A DNA stretch of 64,000 nucleotides from Paenibacillus herberti (GCF_002233675.1 NZ_NMUQ01000002.1:1402121-1466120); one strand, 5' to 3'; shown: positions 26,234-34,577, counted from the first letter of the stretch. Program-made: numbers and translations. Notes: a model not told the origin generated them from the letters alone.

Positions 26234-27174
26234 ATGCCATTCATACCGAAGCGCTGACGAAGCGTTACTCCAACGGGCGCGGCTGCAGCGACGTCCATAT
26301 CAGCGTCAGGGAAGGGGAAGCCTTTGGCTTCCTCGGCCCAAACGGCGCGGGCAAGAGTACTTTTGTCAAAATGCTTGTCGGCCTGATCTTCCCTACGGAA
26401 GGTCGGGCTTCGCTGTTTGGCGAACCTGCTGGAACTGTTGCCGCACGCCGTATGCTCGGCTACCTGCCCGAGCTGTATCGCTATCAGGAATGGCTGACCG
26501 GTGAAGAGGTCGTGAGGCTTCATGCCAAGCTTGTTGGACTCGGCCGGGACGAAACGAATCGGCGCGTACCGGAACTGCTGGAGCGGGTCGGAATCGGTCT
26601 GCGTTCCCGCGACCGGGTGAAAAACTATTCCAAAGGCATGCAGCAGAGGCTCGGCCTAGCCTGTGCGCTCGTCGGCGATCCGCGCATTCTGTTTCTGGAC
26701 GAGCCATCTTCGGCGATGGACCCCATCGGGCGCAGTGAGGTCCGCCAACTGCTCCATGAGCTGAAGGCTCAAGGTAAGACGATTTTTCTTAATTCGCATT
26801 TGATGGAGGATGTGGAGTCGCTATGTGATCGGGTCGCTCTGCTGAACAACGGAACTGTGCTGCAGCAGGGCCTCGTCTCGGATGTGCTGCAGCAGCGTCC
26901 AGTCTGGAAGCTGCGGATTGGCGGCTTCGCGCCAGCGTTGCTCGACTGGCTGCGCGTAGAGACGGGACTGGAGCTGCGGGTTGTAGCGGCAGAGTCGGAT
27001 GGCTCGGCGGTACTGGAAGCCCAGCTGGAATCGGAGGAGCAGGCAGGGTGGCTGCACAGTCTGCTGATCGGCCAAGGGGCGACGCTGTACGAGAGTACGA
27101 AATCACGAACGAAGCTGGAGGAGTGGTTCGTTACCGAGCTTGCCGGCAAGAGTCACAGGGGGGAGAAGTTATGA
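26230..27174 (+). CDS. ABC transporter ATP-binding protein
   Basis: 314 residues of the CcmA/multidrug-type ATPase group. Walker A GPNGAGKST (about 37-45), Q-loop around LPELYRYQEW, signature NYSKGMQQRLGLACALVGDP (about 133-152), Walker B ILFLDEPSSAMDP (about 154-166) and switch His in LNSHLMEDVE. The usual LSGGQ is replaced by YSKGM, common in exporters of this group. A 90-residue C-terminal domain follows. GTG start overlapping the preceding stop. It pairs with the permease at 27171, whose ATG overlaps this stop (ATGA). Substrate unknown; probably export of, or defence against, a membrane-active compound sensed through the sigma/anti-sigma pair. Confidence 0.93.
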   Translation: MNAIHTEALTKRYSNGRGCSDVHISVREGEAFGFLGPNGAGKSTFVKMLVGLIFPTEGRASLFGEPAGTVAARRMLGYLPELYRYQEWLTGEEVVRLHAKLVGLGRDETNRRVPELLERVGIGLRSRDRVKNYSKGMQQRLGLACALVGDPRILFLDEPSSAMDPIGRSEVRQLLHELKAQGKTIFLNSHLMEDVESLCDRVALLNNGTVLQQGLVSDVLQQRPVWKLRIGGFAPALLDWLRVETGLELRVVAAESDGSAVLEAQLESEEQAGWLHSLLIGQGATLYESTKSRTKLEEWFVTELAGKSHRGEKL

Positions 27175-28073
27175 GCATCATTTGGAGCATGACTTGGAAA
27201 GAGCTTCTCCGCAAACGCGTCGCCCTGCTGACGGCGCTCATGACGATCGTTTTTCTGATTGCGTTCTGGTTCATCGCATCAACGCTCGGCAACGAGGTCC
27301 GCGATTATGGTCTGTCAGAGAGTGATCCGATGTTCGCCATCGAGATGTTCGCCAGAGGAATGATGATCCTGAGCCTTGGCTTCTTTTTTGGGGCGTTTGT
27401 CGTCGCGTTTCTGGCTATATTCAGTGCCTCCTCGGTCATCTCCGGGGAAGCTGAGCTTGGTGTCATGCAGGCGCTTATGCCTCGGCCAATGCCACGTTGG
27501 AAATGGTATGTCGGCCGATGGCTCGGTTATGTCAGCTTCGGCATGCTGTACGCGCTTATGCTATTTGCAGCCATTTTGATCATTGGCGATATCCATGCGG
27601 GGGTTCCCCGAGATCCCATGACTCTGGTTGTCGCTTATTTGCTGTTTGCCTCCGTTGTGCCCCTGCTGGTCACGTTGTCGATGCTGGGCTCTACCTTTTT
27701 CTCCGGTATCGGTAACGGCGTATTTATGACGATGCTGTATGGCGGAGGGTGGCTCGGCGGCATGATTGAAAAGCTTTCGTCGCAATTTGTATCCCTGCAG
27801 GAAGGTCGCGCTGGTATCGGAGGAGACTCATTGTCCAACATCTCCGGTTTGTTGTCGCTGGCGATGCCCGCAGACGGGCTGCAGCGGATGATGCTGGATC
27901 GATTATTCAACATCTCTGGCATCACAGAGCTCGTTGGTGATAATACCGGCGGTATGCTCATGTTGTTTGGTGTGGGAGCCGCTCCGGCGCCTGCTTTTCT
28001 GTGGTATGCCTTGCTCTATACGCTAGTGGCGTTTGGGATTGGTGCATGGCGGTTTCAGCGCAAGGACTTGTAG
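27171..28073 (+). CDS. ABC-2-type transporter permease
   Basis: About 300 residues with six predicted membrane helices (about 18-38, 60-85, 105-130, 140-165, 170-195 and 270-295). The cytosolic start MSIIWSMTWKELLRKR and the amphipathic EAELGVMQALMPRPMPRWKW coupling region are typical of ABC-2 permeases of the NatB/YhaP type. A long loop (about 205-262) lies on one face before the last helix. The ATG at 27171 is preceded by GGGGGGAG and overlaps the ATPase stop. Forms the membrane half of the exporter; last certain gene of the sigma-factor operon. Confidence 0.9.
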   Translation: MSIIWSMTWKELLRKRVALLTALMTIVFLIAFWFIASTLGNEVRDYGLSESDPMFAIEMFARGMMILSLGFFFGAFVVAFLAIFSASSVISGEAELGVMQALMPRPMPRWKWYVGRWLGYVSFGMLYALMLFAAILIIGDIHAGVPRDPMTLVVAYLLFASVVPLLVTLSMLGSTFFSGIGNGVFMTMLYGGGWLGGMIEKLSSQFVSLQEGRAGIGGDSLSNISGLLSLAMPADGLQRMMLDRLFNISGITELVGDNTGGMLMLFGVGAAPAPAFLWYALLYTLVAFGIGAWRFQRKDL

Positions 28074-28221
28074 GGTATCTAAATAGGGTGCAACCCATAA
28101 CGGCTGACATTCGTCTATAGTTTAAAAGGGACGGCGGGTATAAGGAACGGGTTAACGTCATTCGACCTCACCTGCATGCGGACAACTTGTATTAAACTCC
28201 AGCGGACAGGGGGCGGCGGGG

Positions 28222-28842
28222 ATGCGGACAGGACCAAAACTACTAGGGCTTTGCTTAATGGTGGTCGGCTTGCTGCTGGGCAGTGCTGGCTGGTATTTTA
28301 ACCAAAGCAGCGGCAACAGTAGCTACAGCGGAGGCAACAACATTAGCAGCAATAGTGGCGGCAATATGTCAAGTGAAGCCGTCGATCCTCCAGTTTCCGT
28401 TCCCTCTCAGGAAGAGAACACTCTTTTGAGCCGGCTTGGCCTCTTTTTGGAGGGGGCGGATGTGGAACATTTCGTTCCCCCGCCGCCGCCCGGACTAAGT
28501 CGGATTGCCAAGAAACAAGCGATTCGTAACGCGAGCTGGATCTACCCGAAACTGGAAGACTCCGCTTCCTCCGTGAGCTGCGACTATCGTTTCATTACGA
28601 GCAATGAGTTCCGCAACTTCTCGCCCGAAGCGCTTGCCGCTAACCCCCGGTTGCGGGAGTCCGGCAAGTTGAACCGCACACCAGTCTATATCGTGACGTT
28701 CAAGGATGTTAAGGTTAAAGACGGCCTACACGGGCAACAGCCGCCTAAGCTGGCACCGCCGGGCAACGGCTTGCTCAGCGAGGCGAATATCGTCGTGGAC
28801 GCCCTAACAGGCGTCACGCTGCTGAGCTACAGCTTCAGGTAG
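28222..28842 (+). CDS. Hypothetical exported/membrane-anchored protein
   Basis: 206 residues. A signal-anchor helix (about 7-26, LLGLCLMVVGLLLGSAGWYF) is followed by a Ser/Gly/Asn-rich linker (SSGNSSYSGGNNISSNSGGN), a proline run (FVPPPPPGL) and a folded C-terminal domain (about 95-206) ending in EANIVVDALTGVTLLSYSFR. The ending xxVVDAxTGxxL resembles the end of PepSY-like domains, which is suggestive only. ATG with a GGGGGCGGCGGGG purine-rich site. It lies 150 bp behind the ABC permease on the same strand and might belong to that stress operon. Part of its coding sequence is echoed just downstream (28860-28917). Confidence 0.7.
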   Translation: MRTGPKLLGLCLMVVGLLLGSAGWYFNQSSGNSSYSGGNNISSNSGGNMSSEAVDPPVSVPSQEENTLLSRLGLFLEGADVEHFVPPPPPGLSRIAKKQAIRNASWIYPKLEDSASSVSCDYRFITSNEFRNFSPEALAANPRLRESGKLNRTPVYIVTFKDVKVKDGLHGQQPPKLAPPGNGLLSEANIVVDALTGVTLLSYSFR

Positions 28843-28859
28843 CAGCCTCTGGCTGCGCG

Positions 28860-28917
28860 AGTCTAACAAGTTGAACTTCACAGTTTATATCGTGGCGTCA
28901 AAGGTATTCTCAACGCC
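28860..28917 (+). repeat. Decayed partial duplication of the preceding gene
   Basis: GAGTCTAACAAGTTGAACTT ... TATATCGTGGCGTC parallels GAGTCCGGCAAGTTGAACCG ... TATATCGTGACGTT at about 28659-28716 in the gene just upstream. It carries no start codon or complete domain; it looks like a remnant of a local tandem duplication. Confidence 0.5.
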
Positions 28918-28944
28918 AGCCGGTATAAGTTCCGCGCCGATCAG

Positions 28945-28988
28945 AAAAAGGCATTCGGAAAGCGATTTCGCTTTCCGAATGCCTTTTT
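28945..28988. terminator. Bidirectional intrinsic terminator
   Basis: AAAAAGGCATTCGGAAAGCG / CGCTTTCCGAATGCCTTTTT, a perfect stem with a short ATTT-type loop and A5/T5 flanks. It separates the forward hypothetical gene from the converging LtaS paralogue at 29114. Confidence 0.92.
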
Positions 28989-29113
28989 GGGTTTCGTCGT
29001 TGGGTTGTATCAACAGCGAGCCGCCGGAGGAGCGAACCCTGTGTAAGGTGGAGCAGTGCTAGGCTGTGCCACCGCAGCGTTAGAGATATGGTGCTAGTGC
29101 AAGCGGCGCCCAT

Positions 29114-31045
29114 TTACTTGCCGGAAACATCCGCCCCGCTTGATGGGGCGGGGTCTTTGTCCGTCGACGGTAGCGAGCGCACGTAGCTGTCCGACATGCG
29201 CAGCAGCTTCAGCGCGCGGTCGAACTGCTCCTGCGTCGCGCTCCCAGGCCCGCCATCCGCGCTATCATCGGCGCTAGACGGCAGCTCTATACGTTTGCCG
29301 TCGGCATAACCAGTACCCGGGATGAAAATCTCCCGGTCGTTGATGAATGAGCCTGAAGGCAGATAATATCGCTCTGGCAGCAAATTGCTGCGCTCGTTCA
29401 GCAGATCCTGCCCAAAATGCAGCTGGTCATCCAGCTTGGAGCCTATCAGATTGGCAATTGTCGGCATAATATCGCTCTGTCCGCCGACCGTCGATTCCAC
29501 TGATGGCTCCAGTGCACCAGGCGCGGTCACAATGAGCGGAATATTAAGCATTTGCGAGGAATCGTACTTCTGCCCGACCAACTCCTCCAGCAGCTGCAGA
29601 TCCCGGTCGTTCAGCGAGTAGATAGGCAGACCCATATGATCGCCATAGATGACGAGCATGCTGTTTTCCCACAGCTTGGCGTCCTTCAGCTCTTGAATCA
29701 GCTGTCCCAGGGCATAATCGGCGTAGTTCTGCGCGCGCATATAGTCCCCGACAAAGCTATCCTTGTATTTATCCGAAAGCTTCAGCTTCACTTTGCTTTC
29801 TTTTATGTTGTACGGATGGTGAGCGGACATCGAGATCAGCATGGAATAGAACGGTTTTCCTGTCTCCTGCCGAACCTCTGCCATCTCTTGAACGCTTTTG
29901 CGATACAGCACCTCATCCGACGCTCCGAATGCAATGACATCCTCATCTCCGAAGAAATTCGTATCATAATATCGGTTAAATCCTAGCGCTCGGTACAGCT
30001 CCTTACGGTTCCAGAACGAGACATCATTTGTATGGAATGTCATCGTCTCGTAGCCCTTGGTCTCCACCAGCTTGGGCAGCGACGGCAGTGACTTGCCGGA
30101 ATAGGCTTGGGACGCGGGTACCCGGAGCGGCACGTAGAGCGAAGTGTTCATTAGGAACTCGGCGTCGGAGGTGTTGCCAGAGCCCGCCTGCTGGTAGAAG
30201 CGGGGGAAGTACATGCTCTGGCCGATCAGCTTGTTGAGGTTGGGTGTGATCTCTTGGCCGTCGACGGTTTTGTTCAAAATAAAGTTCTGAAAAGCTTCCA
30301 ACTGCACAACGATAATATTCCGTCCCTCTGCTGCTCCGAACTTGGCCGGTTGGCCTGTCCCCGGCTGAAGCCCCTTCAGCCGGTCGATTTCCTTCTGCGT
30401 CACTGACGCCAACGGTACGAAGCTTTCATTGCCGCTTGTTGCGATCAGGAATATCTCGTAGTTGACGATGCCCATACGCTCGGTCTGCACCAGCTCATTG
30501 GCAATGTTGCGGTTCGGCCAAATAACGGCAAAGCAGGCGGCGGCCATCAAAATAAAGCCGGGTAGAGCGACTCGCCAGCTCATTAACCTGCGGTTAGCGA
30601 TTTTCCGCCAGTCGCTGCGCAGCCGCTTGTTGAAGCCGAGCAGAATCCAACATAGCACGATATCAACGAAAATCAGCATGAAGTACGGATGCAGCAATTG
30701 GAAGACGCTGCCCTTGACCTCGGTTACCTGGCCGACCTGGCTGAGCGCATGATAAGTGACAATGATGCCAAAGTATTTGTAGTACATGATGACGGCAAAA
30801 TAAATCGCCGTGAATGCCAGATTCACGATAAGATAACCCATTATTTTGCGCTTGCGGGCGAACAGCTCAATGAGGAAGAAGGCGGCCCAGACGGTCGGCA
30901 GTCCCGTCACCAGCGTCAGCAAGGGATTTTCTCCCCCGTCGATTACGTAGGCGGCGAGGTACATTTTGAAGATCATCGTCAAGGTGAAAAGGACAAAGGG
31001 GCTCAGCCAGAAGCGCTTGGCCCTGCTTGGTTGCAGGTCATACAC
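29114..31045 (-). CDS. LTA synthase family phosphoglycerol transferase (LtaS-like, paralogue 2)
   Basis: About 643 residues, paralogous to the gene at 22131 along its whole length: five membrane helices (about 15-180) and an extracellular sulfatase-type domain with VQLEAFQNF (metal Glu about 250), GSGNTSDAEF (catalytic Thr about 292), TFHTNDVSFWNR, SMSAHHPY and VIYGDHMGLP. Both paralogues keep all catalytic motifs. Family members include main polymerases, primases that start the chain, and stress-specific isoforms; sequence alone does not assign which. I chose the GTG start at 31045 (AAGGAG 13 bases upstream) because the following YDLQPSR aligns with the LQQSR start of paralogue 1; an ATG 34 codons upstream is also in frame. 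Confidence 0.93.
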   Translation of the reverse strand: MYDLQPSRAKRFWLSPFVLFTLTMIFKMYLAAYVIDGGENPLLTLVTGLPTVWAAFFLIELFARKRKIMGYLIVNLAFTAIYFAVIMYYKYFGIIVTYHALSQVGQVTEVKGSVFQLLHPYFMLIFVDIVLCWILLGFNKRLRSDWRKIANRRLMSWRVALPGFILMAAACFAVIWPNRNIANELVQTERMGIVNYEIFLIATSGNESFVPLASVTQKEIDRLKGLQPGTGQPAKFGAAEGRNIIVVQLEAFQNFILNKTVDGQEITPNLNKLIGQSMYFPRFYQQAGSGNTSDAEFLMNTSLYVPLRVPASQAYSGKSLPSLPKLVETKGYETMTFHTNDVSFWNRKELYRALGFNRYYDTNFFGDEDVIAFGASDEVLYRKSVQEMAEVRQETGKPFYSMLISMSAHHPYNIKESKVKLKLSDKYKDSFVGDYMRAQNYADYALGQLIQELKDAKLWENSMLVIYGDHMGLPIYSLNDRDLQLLEELVGQKYDSSQMLNIPLIVTAPGALEPSVESTVGGQSDIMPTIANLIGSKLDDQLHFGQDLLNERSNLLPERYYLPSGSFINDREIFIPGTGYADGKRIELPSSADDSADGGPGSATQEQFDRALKLLRMSDSYVRSLPSTDKDPAPSSGADVSGK

Positions 31046-31185
31046 GGGTACGTATACTCTCCTTCCGAGCCTCCGGACGTTCCGGGGCTGGCATGCCAGA
31101 TGATGGATGAAAAATGCTCCTTTCATTGTAAAGCCCACTAAAGGCATTTACAAACAAATGGGAGACGACGGACGAGCTGCCGAAC

Positions 31186-31221
31186 GAAAAAAACTCCTTC
31201 ACCCTGGAAAGGATGAAGGAG
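31186..31221 (-). terminator. Intrinsic terminator of the SLH/DUF4430 gene
   Basis: On the minus strand CTCCTTCATCC pairs with GGGTGAAGGAG and is followed by T7. A direct repeat (AAGGATGAAGGAG(A/T)TGCTG, 31210 and 31248) overlaps it. Confidence 0.8.
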
Positions 31222-31277
31222 ATGCTGTGGAAACTGCCACTTCGAGAAGGATGAAGGAGTTGCTGCGGAAACTCAGC

Positions 31278-33380
31278 TTAGCGCTGGTTGGAAAGATGCT
31301 CGTATACGTTGACGATGGCAACGGCAGCCATCTCGCGGCTCACAGCTGCCTTTGGATTAAACTTGCCGGCTGCGTCACCGACCATGAACTCGCTGCCATG
31401 CACAGCGATAATGGAAGTCACGGCATAAGGGGAAGCTGCGCCAAGATCTTTGATGTACGGAGCTTCCGTTACAGAGGGATCAAGCTTGAGGGCGCGGGCG
31501 AAAATAACCGCCATATCCTGGCGGCTCACCGCAGCGTCCGGCTGGAACTTGCCACCGCCGACGCCGGAGATGATGCCGTGAGCGGAAGCGACGCGTACCG
31601 CGCCTTCATACCAGCTGCCCGCCTTCACATCGGTGAAGGAAGCGGCTGCTGCCGGAGCGCCGGCCTCATCCAGGCCGAGCAGACGGACTGCCAGCGCCGC
31701 GAACTGGGCGCGAGTCAGCTCCTGCTTTGGCGCAAAAGCGGGCTGGCTGCCGCCGATACCGCTAATTAGTCCGGAGGCATAGCCATTTTTGACGGCTTCA
31801 ATTGCCCATGGTGCGATGCTCTTTTCATCCGAGAACTTGACGCTGGTCGAGCCGACTGTAAGCTTGACGGAATGCTTCAGCACGGATGGAGCTTTGGACG
31901 AGCTGTAGCCGGTCACGGCCAGATCGTAGCCCCCTGCGGACAGCGGCTGGAATTGGGCTTTGCCGTATGCGTCTGTGGTGACGGTGACACCGCCGGCCTG
32001 GACGGCGACGCCCGCAGCGGGCGTTACAGCGAACTCATTGGCTTTGAAATCCCATTCTTGTTGATTCACCTGAACGGTAAATGTTTCATTGTCACGCGGC
32101 TGGCGAGGGCTCACCTGCACGGAGCTGATGAGCTTCGTGCTGTCGCCGTAGAACACGACTAGGCGGTCGCCGGCTTCCAGCTTAAAGTCGCCCATGCCGA
32201 CGGATGGGTTGATCCAGGCGCCTTTGCGCTCCACGGCGAACATCCAGCCGTCGTAGCCGCCGTATTTGCCCCCAGCGATGCCGTTAATGGCATTAACATA
32301 CTTGCCGAAGGACATTTCTTTCACATCGACGGCAAGTTTTTTATCTGCGCCGACCTGTGTCAGCGCGTCAAGCGCGTAGACAGCGCGAGTCACGCCGGAG
32401 CCCAGCGTGGACTCAGGGCCTTCCACTGTCACGGCTACGGATGGTGCGGGCTTGCTGTAAAGGCGGCCGGAGCCAGCTTTGTACTTCTCGTAGGCGGCGA
32501 GCGCCTGCACGGATTGGTAGGTGCCATAGGCGTTCGCTGCGAGAGGCAGCGAGTGGGAGAAGCTGCCGTCGGTATTGCGGAACGTCATCAGCTTGTCGAG
32601 CATGCTTTTGCCTTTCGGTGTAAAGGCTTCGCCTAGAGGATCATAACCGGCTGAGGCCAGCCCGATGATGATCTGCGCGATGCTCTCGCTGCTAGACTGG
32701 CCGTAGCTGGTGAACCCGCCATCCTTGTCCTGTTGGGACTTGATCCAAGCGACGGTACGCTCGCCGGCCAGTTTAACTTCGGCTTGTCCGAAGTAAGGTG
32801 CAAGAGCGGTCAAGGCGGAGCCGGTCAGATCCGGGTTGCCGTTTTTCTCGCCTGTGAAGGCGAAGCTGCCGTCGGCGGACTGCTTTTTCAGCACTTCGGC
32901 GACGAGCTTGTCACGGGTCCACTTGGCGGAAGCGGGTACGTCATAATTGCCATAATCCAGCGCCAGCAAAGCGTAGATCGGGCCGTTGACACCCTGGTTC
33001 AGCATGCGATCGCTGTTATAAATGCGCTCGATCAGGTTGATGCCCCCATAGGAGCTCGCATCCTGGCCAGCAGCGGTTACCGCCATCGACAGACGTTCGA
33101 AGTCCGTCACGTCGCGGAAGGTCGGGACTTCCTTTTGCATGGTTGTCTGGAGCTTGGAAAGGTAAGAAGCAGGAAGTTCGTATCCGGCTTGGGAGGCGGC
33201 AATGGCGTCCCAGTCGGAGGTGATGCCGCTTTGGAGCAGCGCGGCCCCTGCCTTCTTCAACGCAGTGGTTGTGTCTACAGCCGCTGAGGCTGGTGCCGCT
33301 GGAATGGCGGACATGATTAGAGCTACGGCAAGCAGGACGGCCAGTGCAGCGCGATTAAATAAAGCTTTCAACAGAATCAA
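31278..33380 (-). CDS. SLH-anchored transcobalamin-like surface protein (alpha/alpha-toroid + DUF4430)
   Basis: 700 residues. Signal peptide (1-34); helical repeats of the squalene-cyclase/prenyltransferase alpha/alpha-toroid kind (about 90-300, with paired GSFAFTGEKNG, GGFTSYGQSSSES and GSFSHSLPLAANA loops); a DUF4430 domain (about 335-412: FGKYVNAINGIAGGKYGGYD, GWMFAVERKG, LEAGDRLVVFYGD); an Ig-like module (about 425-508); and three SLH domains (about 515-698). A toroid followed by DUF4430 is the architecture of vertebrate intrinsic factor and transcobalamin, which clamp cobalamin between the two domains. A cobalamin riboswitch lies upstream in the same direction, so I infer a wall-anchored corrinoid-capturing protein that works outside the membrane. 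Direct B12 binding is not shown. The start ATG is preceded by AAAGAGGG. Confidence 0.85.
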   Translation of the reverse strand: MILLKALFNRAALAVLLAVALIMSAIPAAPASAAVDTTTALKKAGAALLQSGITSDWDAIAASQAGYELPASYLSKLQTTMQKEVPTFRDVTDFERLSMAVTAAGQDASSYGGINLIERIYNSDRMLNQGVNGPIYALLALDYGNYDVPASAKWTRDKLVAEVLKKQSADGSFAFTGEKNGNPDLTGSALTALAPYFGQAEVKLAGERTVAWIKSQQDKDGGFTSYGQSSSESIAQIIIGLASAGYDPLGEAFTPKGKSMLDKLMTFRNTDGSFSHSLPLAANAYGTYQSVQALAAYEKYKAGSGRLYSKPAPSVAVTVEGPESTLGSGVTRAVYALDALTQVGADKKLAVDVKEMSFGKYVNAINGIAGGKYGGYDGWMFAVERKGAWINPSVGMGDFKLEAGDRLVVFYGDSTKLISSVQVSPRQPRDNETFTVQVNQQEWDFKANEFAVTPAAGVAVQAGGVTVTTDAYGKAQFQPLSAGGYDLAVTGYSSSKAPSVLKHSVKLTVGSTSVKFSDEKSIAPWAIEAVKNGYASGLISGIGGSQPAFAPKQELTRAQFAALAVRLLGLDEAGAPAAAASFTDVKAGSWYEGAVRVASAHGIISGVGGGKFQPDAAVSRQDMAVIFARALKLDPSVTEAPYIKDLGAASPYAVTSIIAVHGSEFMVGDAAGKFNPKAAVSREMAAVAIVNVYEHLSNQR

Positions 33381-33453
33381 CCCTCTTTCTTAATTATTAA
33401 TTGGCTGCAGGGAGGGGGAGGGAGAGCGCGCAGCACACGGACTTCCCGGGAAT

Positions 33454-33478
33454 AAAAAAAGCCGCCTAAAAGGGCGGC
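33454..33478 (-). terminator. Leader terminator between riboswitch and coding region
   Basis: GCCGCC-CTTTTA-GGCGGC followed by T7 on the minus strand, 74 bases before the start codon of the SLH/DUF4430 gene. It can act as the attenuator of the cobalamin riboswitch, but the aptamer lies about 330 nt upstream, which is unusually far. Confidence 0.75.
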
Positions 33479-33808
33479 GTAAGTATAACAGTCCAAGCGC
33501 CCCAGCGGCGTCTCGCGTGAGACGATGCAGTCGCGGAATCGGATTCCATGGGGCGAATTGTGTTCGCCTGGTGGAGACGGGTACTGAACTGGAAGCCGAT
33601 CGGGCAAGCAGTCCAGCGAGTCACGGTAGCCGATGAGCGAGTGTGCGGGCAAAGGCTAGCGGATGCCAATCCGCCCGGCAGGCGAAGAGATTCGGGATTT
33701 GGAAATCACTCCGGTCTCTACATCTAGGACAAGTGGCATTCGGCAGCATTCTGCTGGGGCGCTGCGTCAGGCTTCCACCCCCCGGGAGGCCTGACGAGAG
33801 ATTATTGG
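33479..33808 (-). other. Long leader segment between B12 aptamer and terminator
   Basis: No convincing gene; a 91-codon frame here lacks a ribosome site and overlaps the next start. It contains a strong hairpin just after the aptamer (CGTCAGGC...GCCTGACG, about 33770-33796) and a GGCGAA...TTCGCC stem near 33550-33575. It may house the switching part of the riboswitch or a decayed second element. Confidence 0.4.
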
Positions 33809-33966
33809 GGCAGGTCTCCTGGCTTAAGCGTCAACGTCCTCCTGCGCCTTCCCATCCGAATCGGACAGTGGCTGATGCAGGGAACTACACTCGTACAGTG
33901 GCGGGACCGCGCCGGACTTGAACCGGACTTCCCTATTAAGCCGAGAGCATGCTGCTCAGGGCACCC
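33809..33966 (-). promoter_or_regulatory. Cobalamin (adenosylcobalamin) riboswitch aptamer
   Basis: On the minus strand, in order: GGTGCCCTGAG, TTAATAGGGAAGTCCGGTTC, AAGTCCGGCGCGGTCCCGCC, ACTGT, GGGAAGGCGCAGGAGGA and finally AAGCCAGGAGACCTGCC (the B12 box). All the hallmark blocks of the cobalamin riboswitch are present with normal spacing. It precedes the SLH/DUF4430 gene and should switch that gene off when B12 is plentiful. Confidence 0.95.
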
Positions 33967-33997
33967 GAATAAACGTGATTATGGAAGAATCTCATCT

Positions 33998-34026
33998 ATC
34001 ATAAGGTTAAGGTGGGGGATTGTCCA
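33998..34026 (-). promoter_or_regulatory. Promoter of the B12 riboswitch transcript
   Basis: On the minus strand TGGACA (34026-34021), 17 bases, TATGAT (34003-33998): a near-consensus SigA-type promoter 30 bases before the aptamer. Confidence 0.65.
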
Positions 34027-34059
34027 TAGATTGACACGCAAGCTAAATAGGATTAATTC

Positions 34060-34443
34060 CTAACGAAGATAGCGGCGAATCCATTCCTCGCATTCCTCCA
34101 GGTCCATCTTCCAGGAGACGCATAGAATCGCGGCTTCTACCAGCTCATCCTCCGGAACATCCAGTTCGATTCCGTTCAGTAGCAGGAATGTCATCATGGC
34201 ATGGATTGCTGTAGCTGCATTGCCATCACGGAACGCCACCGCCCGCGCCAGTCCGTGCCAGTAGAGCGCGGCTTGGCGCACGAGAGTGGAGGCATCGTCG
34301 CTGCCGACAAAACCCTCCAGCAGCGGCCGATCGACCAGTTGTAGTAAAAAGCCGGGATTGCGGAAGCCGGGACTAACGTTGAAGCGATCTTGATGCATCA
34401 TGTGGATCTCCAGCAGCTGCGGTACGGTCAACTGCTCGTTCAT
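34060..34443 (-). CDS. Doc/Fic-like protein with degenerate active site
   Basis: 127 residues, all-helical Fic fold of the death-on-curing (Doc) branch. The diagnostic loop HxFxDGNKRTA appears as VAFRDGNAATA (about 69-79): the DGN core remains, but the catalytic His and the Lys/Arg are replaced by Val and Ala. The continuation AMMTFLLLNGIELDVPEDEL matches Doc well. Doc enzymes phosphorylate EF-Tu; this one probably cannot, so it may be an inactive relic or have acquired a binding role. Its ATG overlaps the stop of a 45-codon gene (ATGA), the arrangement of antitoxin-toxin operons. Confidence 0.75.
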   Translation of the reverse strand: MNEQLTVPQLLEIHMMHQDRFNVSPGFRNPGFLLQLVDRPLLEGFVGSDDASTLVRQAALYWHGLARAVAFRDGNAATAIHAMMTFLLLNGIELDVPEDELVEAAILCVSWKMDLEECEEWIRRYLR

Positions 34444-34577
34444 GAGCGCTCCGACAGCCTGCGGAAGGCATTACGGTGCAGCAATAACAGCTGTCGCGCA
34501 AGCAGCAGAGCGGGATCCTCCTTAGATTCAGAGACTTGAGAAGTGCCGGGAGTAGGGGGGCGTTTGGAGTCCGCCAT
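34440..34577 (-). CDS. Small 45-residue protein upstream of the Doc-like gene
   Basis: ATG at 34577 to TGA at 34440, with a weak AGAAAGG ribosome site. The product starts MADSKRPPTPGTSQVSESKE and ends with a hydrophobic/basic helix (ALLLARQLLLLHRNAFRRLSE). The four-base overlap with the Doc-like start shows translational coupling, and the position is that of an antitoxin, but no antitoxin family (Phd, MazE-type) is recognisable. Confidence 0.5.
   Translation of the reverse strand: MADSKRPPTPGTSQVSESKEDPALLLARQLLLLHRNAFRRLSERS

Noticed and set aside
33377-33652. 91-codon minus-strand frame in the B12 leader
   Set aside because: Overlaps the downstream start and the leader terminator, lacks a ribosome site, and the composition is not protein-like.
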